This document shows positions 46,301 to 58,591 of a DNA stretch of 64,000 nucleotides, piece by piece (within the stretch, counting starts at the first letter, position 1; every line of letters begins with the position of its first letter). The position numbers were made by a program, and so were the translations under genes. This DNA comes from Diorhabda sublineata (lineage: Eukaryota; Arthropoda; Insecta; Coleoptera; Chrysomelidae): positions 12,780,872 through 12,844,871 of the forward strand of contig NC_079485.1 in NCBI RefSeq assembly GCF_026230105.1, given 5' to 3'. Under the pieces are notes generated by a model. It saw only the letters and a list, made by a program, of their open reading frames with translations. It had not been told where the DNA came from and did no database searches.

Positions 46301-49300
46301 TCAGAGGATCTCGTTTGCCCAATAAAGACCAATGATCTTCTCCAGTTTCATCTCTTGTAACTCTATATCCAGAAACTACTCTCCCTAGGTAAACATGAAT
46401 AATTACTTGTAACATACAAATTTACCTCAAAAATGGGTATCAGTATTTATATGAATCATAGCAACAAAATTATGCTGGTATAATATCATCAAATGCAATT
46501 ACTTCAATTTTTTTATAATAAAACATATTATCAAGCAACTTACCCAAAGTATGCGTATGTGTTCTGTATGCGAAGGGATGTATAACTTTGTTTTCTTCAA
46601 TTTCACAGGCGGTCTCCATATAAGTTTGGCTTTTTGGTGGAATTATTCCTCCTACACCTAATAGCAGCACTCCTGCTAGTTTACTCTGACTACAAAAATT
46701 GAATATTTACCCAGTAGAATTGAAACATATAAATAGTTTACATTAAGATACTTTTATAATTAAAATTTTACTGTAACAAAACATTAACGTAGTAATTTGT
46801 AGAATAATGCATGATAAATTCCAATAATTTTATTTATGAAAGACATAATATCAAAATCAAAGAAAGGACCAATTGGCAATTAAATTTCTATCGATTTATA
46901 TATGAGGATGAAGCAGGATTGGATACACAGAAAGCTACTTGGAACAGCTGATAAGTTCACCTGTTGTTTTTAAATAATCAGTATAGTACTGGGAGTGAAA
47001 GGGACTGCGGTAGCGATTATTTCAGTAATAATCGTAATAAAGCAAAACTAGAAGTTTCAAAAACCCTGACGTAATTCCAGCAAGATGAAGTGCTGCCTCA
47101 TTACCAAATCAATGTCAATATCCCAACCAATTTTTTTTCAAGTAAGGGGAGGGGCAAAGATGGACTGAACATAACAATACACTAATCTGTCATTATTAAA
47201 TTTCTTGTAATAGGGATGTGTTGAAAGTACTCAAGTCTACTTTGTGGTACCCATTTTTATACCGAACCAAAAAAAAACAATGTATATACAATTTGAAATC
47301 AAATATTTTAAGGATCAAAAAAATGTAACTGAACAATATTGTGACAAAGAAAGAAATTTGAGAAAAAAAGGTAATTTAATACATATTTTATATGAGACTG
47401 AATTGTTACATTCGTTTCAGACTTTCTCTACAAGAAATCTTATTCTCATAACTTCATCAATGATTCTATTCAATATATTATAAAAATAACATTTCACAAT
47501 AATAAAAGTCAGAATTCAATAATTTCCTAAACTCAAATTAGATTTTATGTTTATCTATTCCTTTTATTTATTCTTCTTGATTATGCCTTATTGTATTATG
47601 TCCTTCTCAATAAAAAACCTGGGAATAATTAGAGATATTCTTTTTTAATACGGGGATGTCGCTTACCAGATCGACAATAATGAACTATTATAAAAGGTAT
47701 AATGAGGCACGAAAAGTCCAGTGCTGGACGACAAAAGTAAATACAGAATGTGAGAAATCGTCACTAAAATGGATCTAAATATATTCGAATTTCATTAACT
47801 TACAATTAAATCCAGAATTCTTTATATCAAAAACCACCACCGTATTTGATCTAATAAATAAATTTAATAAAATTGTGAATAAGTAAGTTAAATAAAATCT
47901 TAAGCATTGTTGCAAGTTAAAAAGGATAGAATTTGAATTAGAAAAGGTTTTGAATGACTTGTTCCAACCTCATAAAAAATGCTCTAACGAAATCGTTTCT
48001 GATACAATTATTATCCAAATTAGCAGAATTTCTCTACTAAAATGACTTTTATCAACATTAGTATAGCTACTGTATATTCCATTTAATATAGAAGGTAAAT
48101 ATATGAGAATTCTCAAATTTCTCCTTTTTTGAACGAAAGAGTTGAAGGAGGTATAGAAATAATATGCTCACATTGTGAAAGTGCCTGCATAACATTAATA
48201 TGAGATTGTGCCAGTGTAAGAGGAAAACCAAATTTTAGTCACAACAGTGATAGAAACAGAAGCACCATGCATAGGGTACTTACGGTTCTTCTGTATACAT
48301 TAGAAACAATCCAGAATTATCAGTCTGTCCCTCTGTAAATAAAAGGTTTTTAAATTGAGGCTTTATATTGGCATATTTGCCAAATTAGCTCAGAATATCC
48401 GCCATCTTGAAATTGTAGCTGTACATATATTAAAACAAGATTGTAAAATACAGTTTCCAGATAATGTTTACATTTTGAAATAGTAAGGTGAATAGTATAG
48501 AACATAATATGAATAAAGATAATAGGTGGCGACATAGCTTGAATGTGGCAATATTGTTATAGTTTAGCATCTACAATTTTTTATTTAAATCAGTAAAATA
48601 GTGAAAATTAAAGCAAATTAGAGAAAATTCAGTTACATAAGTGGAAGAACAAGTTATTAGGATAATAAATGTTGTATAAAACTTAATAAATTTGATGAGA
48701 GAAGAGAAGCGCCCCTTGAGCATTTAGATGAAATAAGCTTCAAATAACAAAATTACCTGGAAATGGTTTGGTGTAATGAACTTGCAGAACCAAATACTGT
48801 ATACCAGTTCCTTTTCCAACTTGGAAACCAACATCATCTGGTAATGTTAATGATTTTGCATTTCTTGCCCAAGCATACAAAACCTAATAAAAACAAAATC
48901 AACTATTCTTATCTTCAAAAATATGTTAGTGTTACTGCAAATAAATAAATATATAGTGATATGATTTTTATGTTCCATATATGAAATTAACATAGATTAC
49001 AACAAATTTCAGTTTTACAAAATTTATAGAAATGTCTTACGTGGTTACCGTCTCTGCATGGGGGAGCCTTTTTCAAAGTGCTATATGAGTCAGCTGCTGA
49101 CATTTCTCCACAATCCCTAAAATAAAAATGATTCCATAAAAACATAATTGCAAATTGTTATTATTACCATATTTCTTTATTAGATCCAGGATGACCACAT
49201 CCAAAAAGTAACATATGATGAGCAACGTGCATTGTAGCATTGGGTTCAAATCCCACTAAAAAATAGAAAAAATAAATTTTTAAAATTTAAACAGGCAAAC

Positions 49301-50822
49301 AAATAATGTATGAACTGTACCATTTGACAATTTGGAATTCATATTGGTAGTTTTACTGCAACTGTTAGTTACAACAGAAATTCATTAAATGATAACAATA
49401 TGTAGATTTATAAAACTTCATACCCAAGTAAAGATGGTAAAAAATCAATTTTGTAAAACACATGACACAAATGCCTTCTGCTGCAAACAAAAGAAAAATA
49501 TCCCTGGAACTGTTATATCTATATATGATAAAATCACATTAAAATATATTTATAAATACATATTCAACCATTGAAATTAATTTCAATTTAATTCAAATAA
49601 AATGTTATGATGTTATTTTTGTATGGGACAATTAATTATAAGGTTACACTATTTACTGTAAAGATAAATTCATTGATCACATTTAATTCAATCACTCACC
49701 TATATAAAATGTTTTATCATCAACAATTCGAACGGGTGTGCAAATGTATAAGTCAGGCTGAAAATAATAGACAAATTTCAGACGATAGATCAGAAGTAAT
49801 TGGATTTTAGTACTTGTAAGCTCAGGTGCAGAGCAAACTAGTAATTTTTATGAGATTGATGCTTAAATTTCAATTTCTATTTTATCTAACAAAGTCAGAT
49901 GATGTATTTCAGAAATTTATTTATGGGATTACCCAAAAAATTGTATAACTAGACATTATATTCTCAAATCATTTTACTACCTATTTTATCTGCCCTGTAA
50001 ATCATATACTTTTTCAATAATTTCAAATGTCCATTGTCCATATATCAGGAGAATAACAAAAGAGTGAGAAATTAACACTGTTAATTGCTAGACAATTGAG
50101 GACTAAAAGGTTGCTGATGGAGAGTGAGAAATTCTTTCTTCATTAAAATAATAAATCATAATTAATCATATCATTTAATCAGTTGTTACAACCCACACTA
50201 CTAATATTGAATTTCTATTGTTTATTATCAAAAATATTATTAACTGGATGGGTTCTCCATATGTTCCATTAATTATTTGAATGTAATTTAAATAATGATA
50301 GCACACTATACAGGTGACTTAAAATACACTATTTGAAAATATAGATTTTATAAAAAAAACATGAAATTGAATGCATGAAAAGGCAGAGGGATAAGCCAAA
50401 AAGGTATTTCCTAGATATATCAAATCCAATTTCAATTCATAGTATGATATTAAATAATATTCCAGAAATAATTGTTGAAAATAATTTAGAAATAAAATAT
50501 TAGAAAAATTGAATTTGAATTTACCATTACTGACATTGAAATTGAAATGAATAGTAACAATACTAATTCTATGATATTTGATGATATAGTCTTTCTCTTC
50601 AGAATAAGATTTGTAACAAGAGTTTTAAATTTGGAATTAAACACCTAATATTAAAGTGAAATTAAATAATAATGGTATATAAAAATTACTCACTCTAGCT
50701 GGATATACATTAGGCATTAAAAGTGGAAACTTTTTTACTTCACAGCATGTTAAATTAAAAGTAAATAGTAACACAAAAAAAATTGACAACGATAACATAT
50801 GGATAACCGCCATTCTTTTCAT
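42842..50822 (-). CDS. Phm: peptidylglycine alpha-hydroxylating monooxygenase, complete, ten exons
   Basis: Exons (minus strand): 50822-50694, 49757-49700, 49255-49168, 49116-49041, 48883-48757, 48332-48284, 46689-46544, 46384-46242, 45448-45396, 43016-42842. All have GT-AG boundaries and compatible phases, giving 347 residues, close to known insect PHM. Residues 1 to about 27 are a signal peptide (MLSLSIFFVLLFTFNLTCC). The start ATG precedes it directly and a second ATG lies three codons on. The copper-binding residues are all present: His-His at about 75-76 (MHVAHHMLLFGCGHPG), His at about 153 (LQVHYTKPF), His-x-His at about 220-222 (RTHTHTLG) and Met at about 278 (AARCTMDSS). 'VVSGYRV' and 'MCNFYIMYYV' are further family hallmarks. 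The enzyme uses copper, oxygen and ascorbate to hydroxylate glycine-extended peptides in the secretory pathway, the first step of neuropeptide amidation. No lyase domain follows, so PHM is separate from PAL as in other insects. Intron 9 carries a Penelope-like fragment and copy E. Confidence 0.96.
43262..43745. repeat. inverted repeat with about 75-bp arms next to a TA tract (Phm intron 9)
   Basis: The left arm (43262-43340) contains ACCTAAAATCAAGAAAATTT and ATATCAAAAGGTCTAAGAAA. The right arm (43668-43745) contains the reverse complement of both (TTTCTTAGACCTTTTGATAT, AAATCTTCTTGATTTTAGG). The arms are about 85 percent alike by eye. A TA microsatellite lies just inside the left arm at 43347-43399. 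The right-arm sequence also resembles 2573-2612. It may be the 3' end of the Penelope-like element that follows on the right, duplicated in inverse orientation. Confidence 0.7.
43765..43810 (-). other. degenerate hammerhead-like motif downstream of PLE copy 2
   Basis: The minus strand reads TTGATAA, AGACTTGAAGAAAAAGTT, GATAC and GTCAA. This has the layout of a minimal hammerhead (CTGANGA, stem II, GAAAC, GTC) with one change in CTGANGA and one in GAAAC and a short GACTT/AAGTT stem. It lies about 200 bp after the end of the PLE coding region on the same strand. As written it would not be catalytic; the call is a resemblance only. Confidence 0.4.
44021..44480 (-). pseudogene. Penelope-like retroelement fragment, copy 2
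   Basis: The minus-strand frame at 44224-44021 reads 'TNHGISKKHKFNYKDSKI' and 'GKIEFLEMVHIYKN', the C-terminal end after the GIY-YIG domain (compare 'EMIHIKEDK' in copy 1). From 44250 to 44480 the DNA resembles copy 1 at about 1285-1535 (CTATCTGTTAATC, GACGCTGTTTTT, GGATGGCATGA shared), the region after the RT. The GIY-YIG segment between these parts is deleted. It lies in Phm intron 9, in the same orientation as Phm. Confidence 0.82.
44821..44954. mobile_element. palindromic hammerhead-like insertion, copy E, with perfect 11-bp target duplication
   Basis: It begins GTTTGAATTTCTGGAACCGT and GGTAATATTGATACTGAAT, then ACACTGTTTACACTACCACT and CTATCTGACGCGCG, the stem TTTTCATAACTAAGTTATCG, and a short inverted end GTAGTGTAAACAGTATG. 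It is flanked by TGATTTTACTA at 44810-44820 and 44955-44965 (11/11). It is the shortest copy; the CTGAAGA element of the core is lost. It lies in Phm intron 9. Confidence 0.88.
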
Positions 50823-51014
50823 AAATCAATAAACTTCATAACCAACATAACCAAACTTTTCAATATAGAGTGACAACATTTAGATGTCAATAACAGAAAT
50901 ATATATTGGGAAATATAGAGACGCTATTTCATATAAATGCAGAAGAAGAAATAATGAACCATATCTGATTGAATATAAAATATACCATTTAGTGTGATAA
51001 TTTTCCTATTTTCC

Positions 51015-52080
51015 TCACCACGCTAATCCTGTTAAAAAGCTTTGGTATAGTATTTTGAAACTGAAAATGATGAATGATGATTCATCATTTTTTTTAGTTT
51101 GTCTAGTTTTTAATGAAAAAGTTTTACAATATTTGAAAATCTGCGTTCGCAGTAATAAATTGAAAATGTATTGCCTATGCCTACAACAGATTGCATTTGT
51201 TGCATACCACTTGGAAAAAATTTTTTCTATTTTTCCAACAATTTTCTTTTTCAAATTTAATATTATTTTATTATCTGAAATTTTCCCTATATTTTTGTCG
51301 AAGCTATTAAATACTATTATGGTGAAGTTTTTCAATAATGTTGTTGGAGTTTTCAATGCACACTTATCATTTAAATAATAATTTTTATAGAATATAAGAA
51401 GCTCTTGTCCACTGTTTATGTCATCATAAGCTTCTAAACTGACTTTACAGTTTGGTGGTGAATTGGTGGATGAATTCGTTTGTTCGGATGATGATTCTTC
51501 TTTAACATTTAATGAAGCGAGTATTTCATTGTCTTCTGGCGACAATATTTATTTTAAATGCAGCTCGAAATGCTTTCACTGTTGGGTTTCTGTTATACCC
51601 TCCTCTTTGACGATAAACAGAAAATTGATTTTCAAGTGGAATTTGAATTAGTCTGCCTGTGAATAAATAATTGAAACCTTCATTTTTTTGATCACTTGCA
51701 AATTGTTTAACGAAGTTAATGGTGAGAGAAAAACCATCAAAGCTATCAGGTCTGGTCAAATTTCCTTTTTTTCCAACTTTGGATAGATTTTCCAATAAAT
51801 CATATCCTGAGCTTAAAACTGCTAGCACTTCTGGATTCGTATCGCTCAGAACATTTGCTGAATGTAAATGTGTAGTATTCAGGGCATCGAATAAATTGTT
51901 CATGGTTAGAACAAAGTTAGCCGTGTTTTCAGCTGTACTTGAAATAAGTTCACCAGTTTCCAAAGATGTCATTATGGCAGAATAAACACTGTGACTCAAC
52001 AATTGGGCAGCTAATTTAACCTTTAACTCCGACCTTGTGGCCACAGATTCAGGTAATTTAGTGTCTGTGAAATGAACCCA
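51015..52080 (-). pseudogene. P-element/THAP9-like transposase, C-terminal half, one frameshift
   Basis: Minus strand from about 52080: 'HFTDTKLPESVATRSELKVK' then 'LAAQLLSHSVYSAI', 'ELISSTAENTANFVLTMNN', 'LFDALN', 'NLTRPDSFDGFSLTINF', 'GFNYLFTGRLIQIPLENQFS' and 'VYRQRGGYNRNPTVKAFRAA'. The last blocks are hallmarks of the P-element/THAP9 transposase C-terminal region. A frame change at about 51545 leads into a second frame of about 170 residues without stops (SPEDNEILASLNV; KCALKTPTTLLKNFTIIVF), which matches the C-terminal tail. The THAP DNA-binding domain and the first catalytic acids are absent. It sits between Phm and Rpn1, which are head to head. The one frameshift in some 340 codons suggests a fairly recent copy, or a sequencing error. 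Confidence 0.85.
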
Positions 52081-52449
52081 TCACGCTACCCTCGTTTCCA
52101 GACCTTTATGCAAAACCGTGCTTCTGTATTATTTAAATATTGAGCCATTATTCGTATCCGACCAATAGTATTAACTCCAAAAAATAGACAGCGGCTACGG
52201 TGGCCTATCCGTTCTCATTTTTGTTGAATAACTTTGCGCTGTCTACAATAATTGACAGATGGCGGACTTTTGACTTTGACAGATTAGAAACATGACCGAG
52301 CAGATTATGACTTTTACCACTTACAGTAGGGTTGTCGGCAATTGATGAATTTCAATTTTGTGCTTTACAAATCTGATTAGCTATTGATAGAAGTTGCTAG
52401 TTAATTTCGAATACGGTTTTTGTTAAATAGTCGTTAACAATTTAAAAGA
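52081..52449. promoter_or_regulatory. upstream region of Rpn1 (inferred)
   Basis: About 370 bp, less AT-rich than the flanks (for example AGACAGCGGCTACGGTGGCC near 52185), between the P-like fragment and the Rpn1 start codon. No specific box was identified. It is assigned as promoter and 5' UTR by position only. Confidence 0.4.
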
Positions 52450-55400
52450 ATGGGCGGAAAAAAGGTGGAAGCCAAGGGAAATTCCAGTGATGACAAAAAT
52501 AAAAGTGATATGGTATGTGCACATTGAATTTTTCATATATCAACATTTTTATGAAACCTATATTATTTTTAGTCTGATGAAGATAAACAACTTCAGGAAG
52601 AATTGAATCTTTGTGTTGAAAAACTTCAGGTAATACCTTTTAAATATATTTACATACTTTGTTAATTATAATTTAATGTTAGGAAAGTGATGAAAAACTC
52701 TACTTGGCCGCTTTACAAGCATTAGGAAATCATATTCGTGCCTCAACTACATCTATGACCTCAGTTCCAAAACCATTGAAATTCATGAAACCTCACTATG
52801 ATACTATGAAACAAATCTATGAAAAAATTACTGATCCCGAAGTCAAGAAATTATGTGCTGATATAATTTCTGTATTAGCAATGACGATGGGAGATGGTAG
52901 AGAATGTTTGAAATACCGTCTTGTATCTGACTTAGATAAAATTGGAGAATGGGGACATGAATATGTTAGGTAAGGTTAAGTGGTATATTTGTAATTTGTT
53001 TATATATTAATCAATTACTAAATTATGTGTCATGAATTTGCTATGTCAGTCATTATTCATGTTTTAGGCACTTGGCAGGAGAAATTGCAGGTGAATGGGG
53101 AGAGACAGACTTCATAGTGAACACTGAAATCAGAGATAAACTAATTCTATTAACTAAACAGATAGTGCCCTACAATATGGCACATAATGCCGAGGCTGAA
53201 GCTTGTGATCTCTTGATGGAAATTGAAAGACTGGATTTACTAGAACAATATGTTGATGAAAATATTTATTCAAGAGTCTGCTTATACCTTACAAGGTAAG
53301 ATATCAACTGTGCATCAGACTTGAATATATGTATTATATGTGTAATATATACACTTAAACTTTTTTCAGTTGTGTTCCTTATGTAGCTGATCCAGAAAAT
53401 ACCACTCTACTTCAAACTGCTCTATTATTATTCAGAAAATTTAAACAATATCCACAAGCTCTTAGATTAGCTATGCAATTAAATGACCATAATTTGATTG
53501 AAGAAATATTTGTATGCTGCCCAGATAGGTAAATTGATACTTCAATTAGTACATTTAATTAAACTACTAAAATAATCTACTAAACAAAATTAAAATTCAC
53601 ATGTGACAAATATCAATTGGGTGTGTTTAATCAAAATATTATAGACAATTACTATTCTATTTGAATGTATTCATCTGTAACTTGAACACATATTTTTGGT
53701 TTCATGATTTGATATCTATCTTAATGAACACTTACAGTCGATTGAAATTAATTATGATGGAAACTTACCAATATTATTTGCTGTTTTGTTCAAGTATGGG
53801 ACTTGGTTCTGTAACTTCATTAACTCAACTGCAGTATGTTCGGGATCATTTGGAGTGGGTATGTGGGAATAATATTCTCAGATGAGTTTAGATTGTGACT
53901 ATTAGGCAATTATAAAGTATCCTAGTATACAGAAAAGCAGATGAAAGGTTTGCATATAGCAGTACACAACGAAGGGATGCAAATTGTTTCAGATCAGTAA
54001 TGGTATGGGGTGCCATTAATATATAGGGCTATACTGTTGTCATATTGGGACCATAATTCATATCTTTTGCTCTTTTTGTAGGAGCAAATTTTCTGTGTGT
54101 AACAAGCAAGAATGATGTGGCAAGAAAATAGCCCTCACTGAACTTTTGGCATTGTGAATATTTTCAGATATATAAAAAAATTAAAAGTAAAAATAACATT
54201 CTAGAGATATCTTGGAGTAATCACTTCCTTATTAAGATTTATAAAGTAAAAAAATGCAATATAATACAAGTATTTTGTAAAAATAGTTTGTTTTTTGGCA
54301 AACAAGACTCATCAAATATTTTTATACTTTGTGCAATGGTGACATGAAGTTAACTGAATAATGATGTATGTGTTGATGAAATTTGTGTTATTTCATAATT
54401 CTCTGAATAAAAAAGTTTTATTTTAGTTCTTGGGATATTTTAAAGTGAATTAAATTGGTTAGCTCTTAATAAAATTGATATTTGAATATTGATATTTAAT
54501 TTTTTTTTCAGTGATGTTCAGAAACAGTTAGCATTCATGTTAGCAAGGCAACAAATTTATATAGAAATTCCTGAAAACACTCCAGAGTATGAAGATCTCA
54601 TTGAAATAATGGCAAACTGTCATTTAAATAACCATTTTTTGAACCTTGCTCGTGAGTTGGATATTATGGACCCAAAAACTCCTGAAGATGTTTATAAGTC
54701 ACATTTAGAAAATAGTCGACCACCATTTGGTGGAAGTCAAGTCGACTCTGCTAGGCAAAATTTGGCCGCTAGTTTTGTGAATGGCTTCGTAAATGCCGCT
54801 TTTGGTCAAGATAAACTCTTAATGGAAGATGGAAATAAATGGCTGTATAAAAATAAAGAACATGGAATGCTAAGTGCTACAGCCTCACTTGGACTTGTCC
54901 TATTATGGGACGTAGATGGTGGTCTCACTCCTATAGACAAATACCTGTACTCTTCAGAAGATCACATAAAATCTGGAGCATTACTTGCCTGTGGTATTGT
55001 CAATTGTGGTGTGAGGAATGAATGTGACCCAGCTTTGGCTCTTTTGAGTGACTATGTTCTGCATAACACCAACATTATGAGAATAGGTGCAATCGTGGGT
55101 TTAGGTTTGGCTTATGTAGGTTCAAATAGAGAAGCAGTTATAAGTTTACTTACACCTGTTTTTTCTGATCCTAAGTCGAGTATGGAAGTTATTGGTATGT
55201 GTGCTCTTGCATGTGGTATGATAGCAGTAGGATCTGGCAATCCATTTGTTACATCTACCATTTTACAATGTCTTATGGAAAAATCTGAGACTGAATTAAA
55301 AGATACATATTCCAGATTTTTGGCATTGGGTCTAGGTTTGTGCCATTTGGGTAGACAAGAAGGAATTGATACAATTGTTATGGCATTACAAGTAATACCT

Positions 55401-57025
55401 GATCCTTTTAGATTAATGGCTATAACAATGGTTGATATATGTGCTTTTGCCGGAACAGGAAATGTTCTTAAAGTTCAACATTTATTGCATATATGTTCAG
55501 AACATTATGATACTACTGAAAGCACAGATAAAACTTCAAAAGATAAAGATAAAAAAGAAAGTGAGAAAGATATGTCTGCTAGGCAAGCTGTAGCCGTTTT
55601 AGGTATAGCTTTGATTAGTATGGGTGAAGATATTGGTAGTGAAATGGCCTTCCGTACTTTTGGGCATTTATTAAGATATTGTGAACCTGTAATACGACGT
55701 GCTGTTCCGTTAGCTCTTGGTTTAATATCAGTTTCCAATCCCAAACTAAGCATCCTTGATACCTTGAGTAAATTTTCGCATGATAGTGATGCTGAAGTGG
55801 CTCACAACGCTATATTTGCCATGGGTTTAGTAGGAGCTGGAACTAACAATGCAAGATTGGCAGCTATGTTAAGACAGTTGGCACAATATCATGCGAAGGA
55901 CCCTAATAACTTATTTATGGTTCGTATAGCTCAGGGTCTTACACATCTTGGTAAAGGAACTTTAACTCTTAGTCCTTACCATAGTGACAGGCAGTTGATG
56001 AGTCCAGTAGCTGTGGCAGGATTAATGGCAACTTTGATAGGATTTCTAGATGTCAAAAATAGTAAGTCTCCTAAGTTATTCCATGTCTTGAATATGCTTG
56101 TAAATCTATTGTGGTACTAGCATTTATAAGTTGCAACTCATTTTTTATTGATTTCATGTAAATTGATTGTCATATATTCATGAAATCCATATAAATTTCA
56201 TAAATCTTCATACCAAATAAAGTTTTATCATTAGCTAATGTTACCAAAATGGTTTTTACTAATATTGTACCTATATTTTATTGGCGAAATTGTTTGATTA
56301 TTTCATATTAAAAATTTTCTCTCATAAGACTCACAAAGTTTCTTCCATTTCTTGGTAAATTTCTCATTTTCTGAATAAAAGTTAACTGTTTATTATTTTG
56401 TAGATATAATACTTTTAACCTATTATACTCCTATAATTGATATTATGATGATGAATACTTTGGAGAAAAAAACCTGTATGAGAAATCTGTTTTAATATCA
56501 CAAACCAATGTTTTTATTTCAGTTATATTGGGACGATCACACTACTTATTGTACACTTTAGCAGCAGCAATGCAACCAAGAATGCTTGTAACATTTGATG
56601 AAGATTTAAATCCCCTACCAGTACCTGTCAGAGTTGGTTTGGTAAGTGTTATGAAATTTTACAAATTTAATATATTTTGTAGGAACAACAAAAAAGTATC
56701 TAATCATGTTTGTGCTGAAGAACAGACAGTCAAATTTCCTTTTATTGCTATTATCATAGTTTCTCTATAGGTGTGCATTTTTACCGACTTCTAATTATTG
56801 AATTAAATGTTTAGTATTCAACAATGTATTACATTTTTGTAGGCTGTAGATGTGGTTGGTCAAGCAGGTAAACCAAAAACAATTACAGGGTTCCAGACCC
56901 ATACGACTCCAGTTCTTTTGGCATATGGAGAACGAGCTGAGCTTGCTACAGAGGAATATATTGCACTAACTCCAATTATGGAAGGTTTTGTAATATTAAG
57001 AAAAAATCCTGATTTCAATTCTTAA
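52450..57025 (+). CDS. Rpn1: 26S proteasome regulatory subunit Rpn1 (PSMD2), complete, eight exons
   Basis: Exons: 52450-52512, 52573-52629, 52683-52969, 53068-53295, 53370-53528, 54512-56061, 56523-56641, 56843-57025. All have GT-AG junctions with matching phases. The product is 881 residues, slightly shorter than vertebrate PSMD2 (about 908). The start is 'MGGKKVEAKG', a lysine- and serine-rich N-terminus followed by 'LQEELNLCVEKLQ'. The helical N-domain follows (YLAALQALGNHIRASTTSMT; AGEIAGEWGE). The large exon holds the proteasome/cyclosome repeats, short alpha-helical units rich in Gly and Ala such as 'GALLACGIVNCG', 'IGAIVGLGLAYVG', 'RFLALGLGLCHLG' and 'AVPLALGLISVS', forming the toroid that binds ubiquitin-like shuttle factors and Usp14. 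A charged insert (DKTSKDKDKKESEKD) lies between repeats. The C-terminal part reads 'RSHYLLYTLAAAMQPRMLVT' and ends 'VILRKNPDFNS'. Rpn1 is a scaffold of the proteasome base. AATAAA occurs at about 57092. Intron 5 contains a Tc1-like remnant. Confidence 0.97.
53830..54060 (+). pseudogene. Tc1-like transposase remnant in Rpn1 intron 5
   Basis: Plus strand: 'LQYVRDHLEWVCGNNI' (about 53830-53880), matching the (AR)xHxxW region before the first catalytic acid, then with stops 'VYRKADERFAYSSTQRRDAN' (about 53925-53985) and 'SVMVWGAI' (about 53996-54020), the GGGSVMVWGxI motif of Tc1. The third acid is absent. It is spliced out with the intron and leaves the host gene intact. Confidence 0.8.
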
Positions 57026-58591
57026 ATTTATCTATGTTAAAATATATTTAAATAAGGATTTCATTTAAGTTGTAGTTACTAACTTTTTATAAATAAACTG
57101 ATTTAAAACTGAAAATGCGCGATTTTGTTTTTCTTAGAATTTTCAAATTGGAATGTGATATATATTAGTATAAAGTGTTGAATTTTTATATGGACATCTC
57201 AACCATCTTGGAAAAATAAAAGAAAGGATAATGAATTCAAATTTTATTTGGTGACAGTTAAAGTACAGTCATAACATTTAATTGTACAGTCTTTTCAGAA
57301 AATAGCTTTTATTGCTTTAAATTAGTAAACAATTTAGAAATAGGAAATCTTAGTCTCTTCCCTAATTTTTCTACAACATATAATCCAACATTTACAGAGA
57401 AATCACTGATATCTTCATTAGAAACGATAATTCGTTTTCTTTGGAATGTGCTTGAATATAATTAGGGAACGTCTTATCGAGCAACGCGTAAAATATTAAA
57501 TTATTAACAAATATCACAAAACATAAAACAGAAAATCGATCATTTCTAAGGAGTACTTTATAAAAAATTTAAACAAAACATTATTTCCATACAAAAATAT
57601 ATCTGTCACTTATCCTGATTTCTGACACAACTCTTATTGTGCGGTGCGGTGAGAATCTATGATCTTATTTTCAATTAATTGGATAGCGTTGGTTCAGATC
57701 CACTAAATACTTTTGTAGGTCAACTTTCATATCAACATTGCGATGAAACACAAAAAATTACTAAACACAAACAAATCGATAACTACAAGAATACAAAATA
57801 GAAGAATGGCCTAGAGAGAATTTCAATAGCTGAAGACGAAGGTTAATCAGAATCATGGCCATGTGGATCTACCATGATTAACTCCAATAAAATAAACATT
57901 TGCTGTGCCCATGCATTCAAATTTGGATCTCTATTTTCTAATTCAATCAATTGATTATAATTCGTTCATTTCTATTCAGGCTCGAACCCAAATTAAATTT
58001 TTGTTTGGCATATGGATGTTGAATTCTCATAAATAAATTCAGTGAAAATTATGTGAATGAATCAGAAAAGCAATATAACCACTTATCACGATACAAATAC
58101 TGTAACTAGTGGACAGACGTATGGCAACAATTTGTAGCACCTACCTTGGATACAATGTTGCATATACATATGACAGCCCCATTTGTATTGGAACGGATTG
58201 TTGCGCTTCAAAAGTATCTAGTTATCCAGACCCAACCCGAGACTTTAAATAAAAGCCTAATGGATTATATAAGTTGATAAGTGACTAGTTCCATTCAATT
58301 GAAATATTTTAAGACTTGAATTTTAGGTTTAGAAGTTAAATAATAACCCTGATTACCATAATTTTTCATCAAAGAATTATGGTTTTTTACGCCAATTCAA
58401 TAAAAAATACTCAACTATGATATATCAGAGCCACTCTCAACTGGAAGCAATTTATTAAAATGAAGCGTTAAAGCCCACAAAAAGTTTGTCGTTTATTTGG
58501 AGTTGTTGAATATCAGAGATCATTATAAGTAACATAGAAATAAAATATAAATTCTACTATCTCACTTAAAAATGACCTAACAATTGTGGGA
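57026..58591. other. tail-to-tail spacer between Rpn1 and Alg10
   Basis: Contains the presumed 3' UTRs (AATAAA near 57092 for Rpn1; AATAAA on the minus strand near 58450-58455 for Alg10). No gene or transposon motif was recognised in the middle. Confidence 0.6.

Noticed and set aside
51055..51985. Plus-strand frames of 107, 62 and 88 codons
   Set aside because: Shadows of the P-element/THAP9-like frames on the minus strand.
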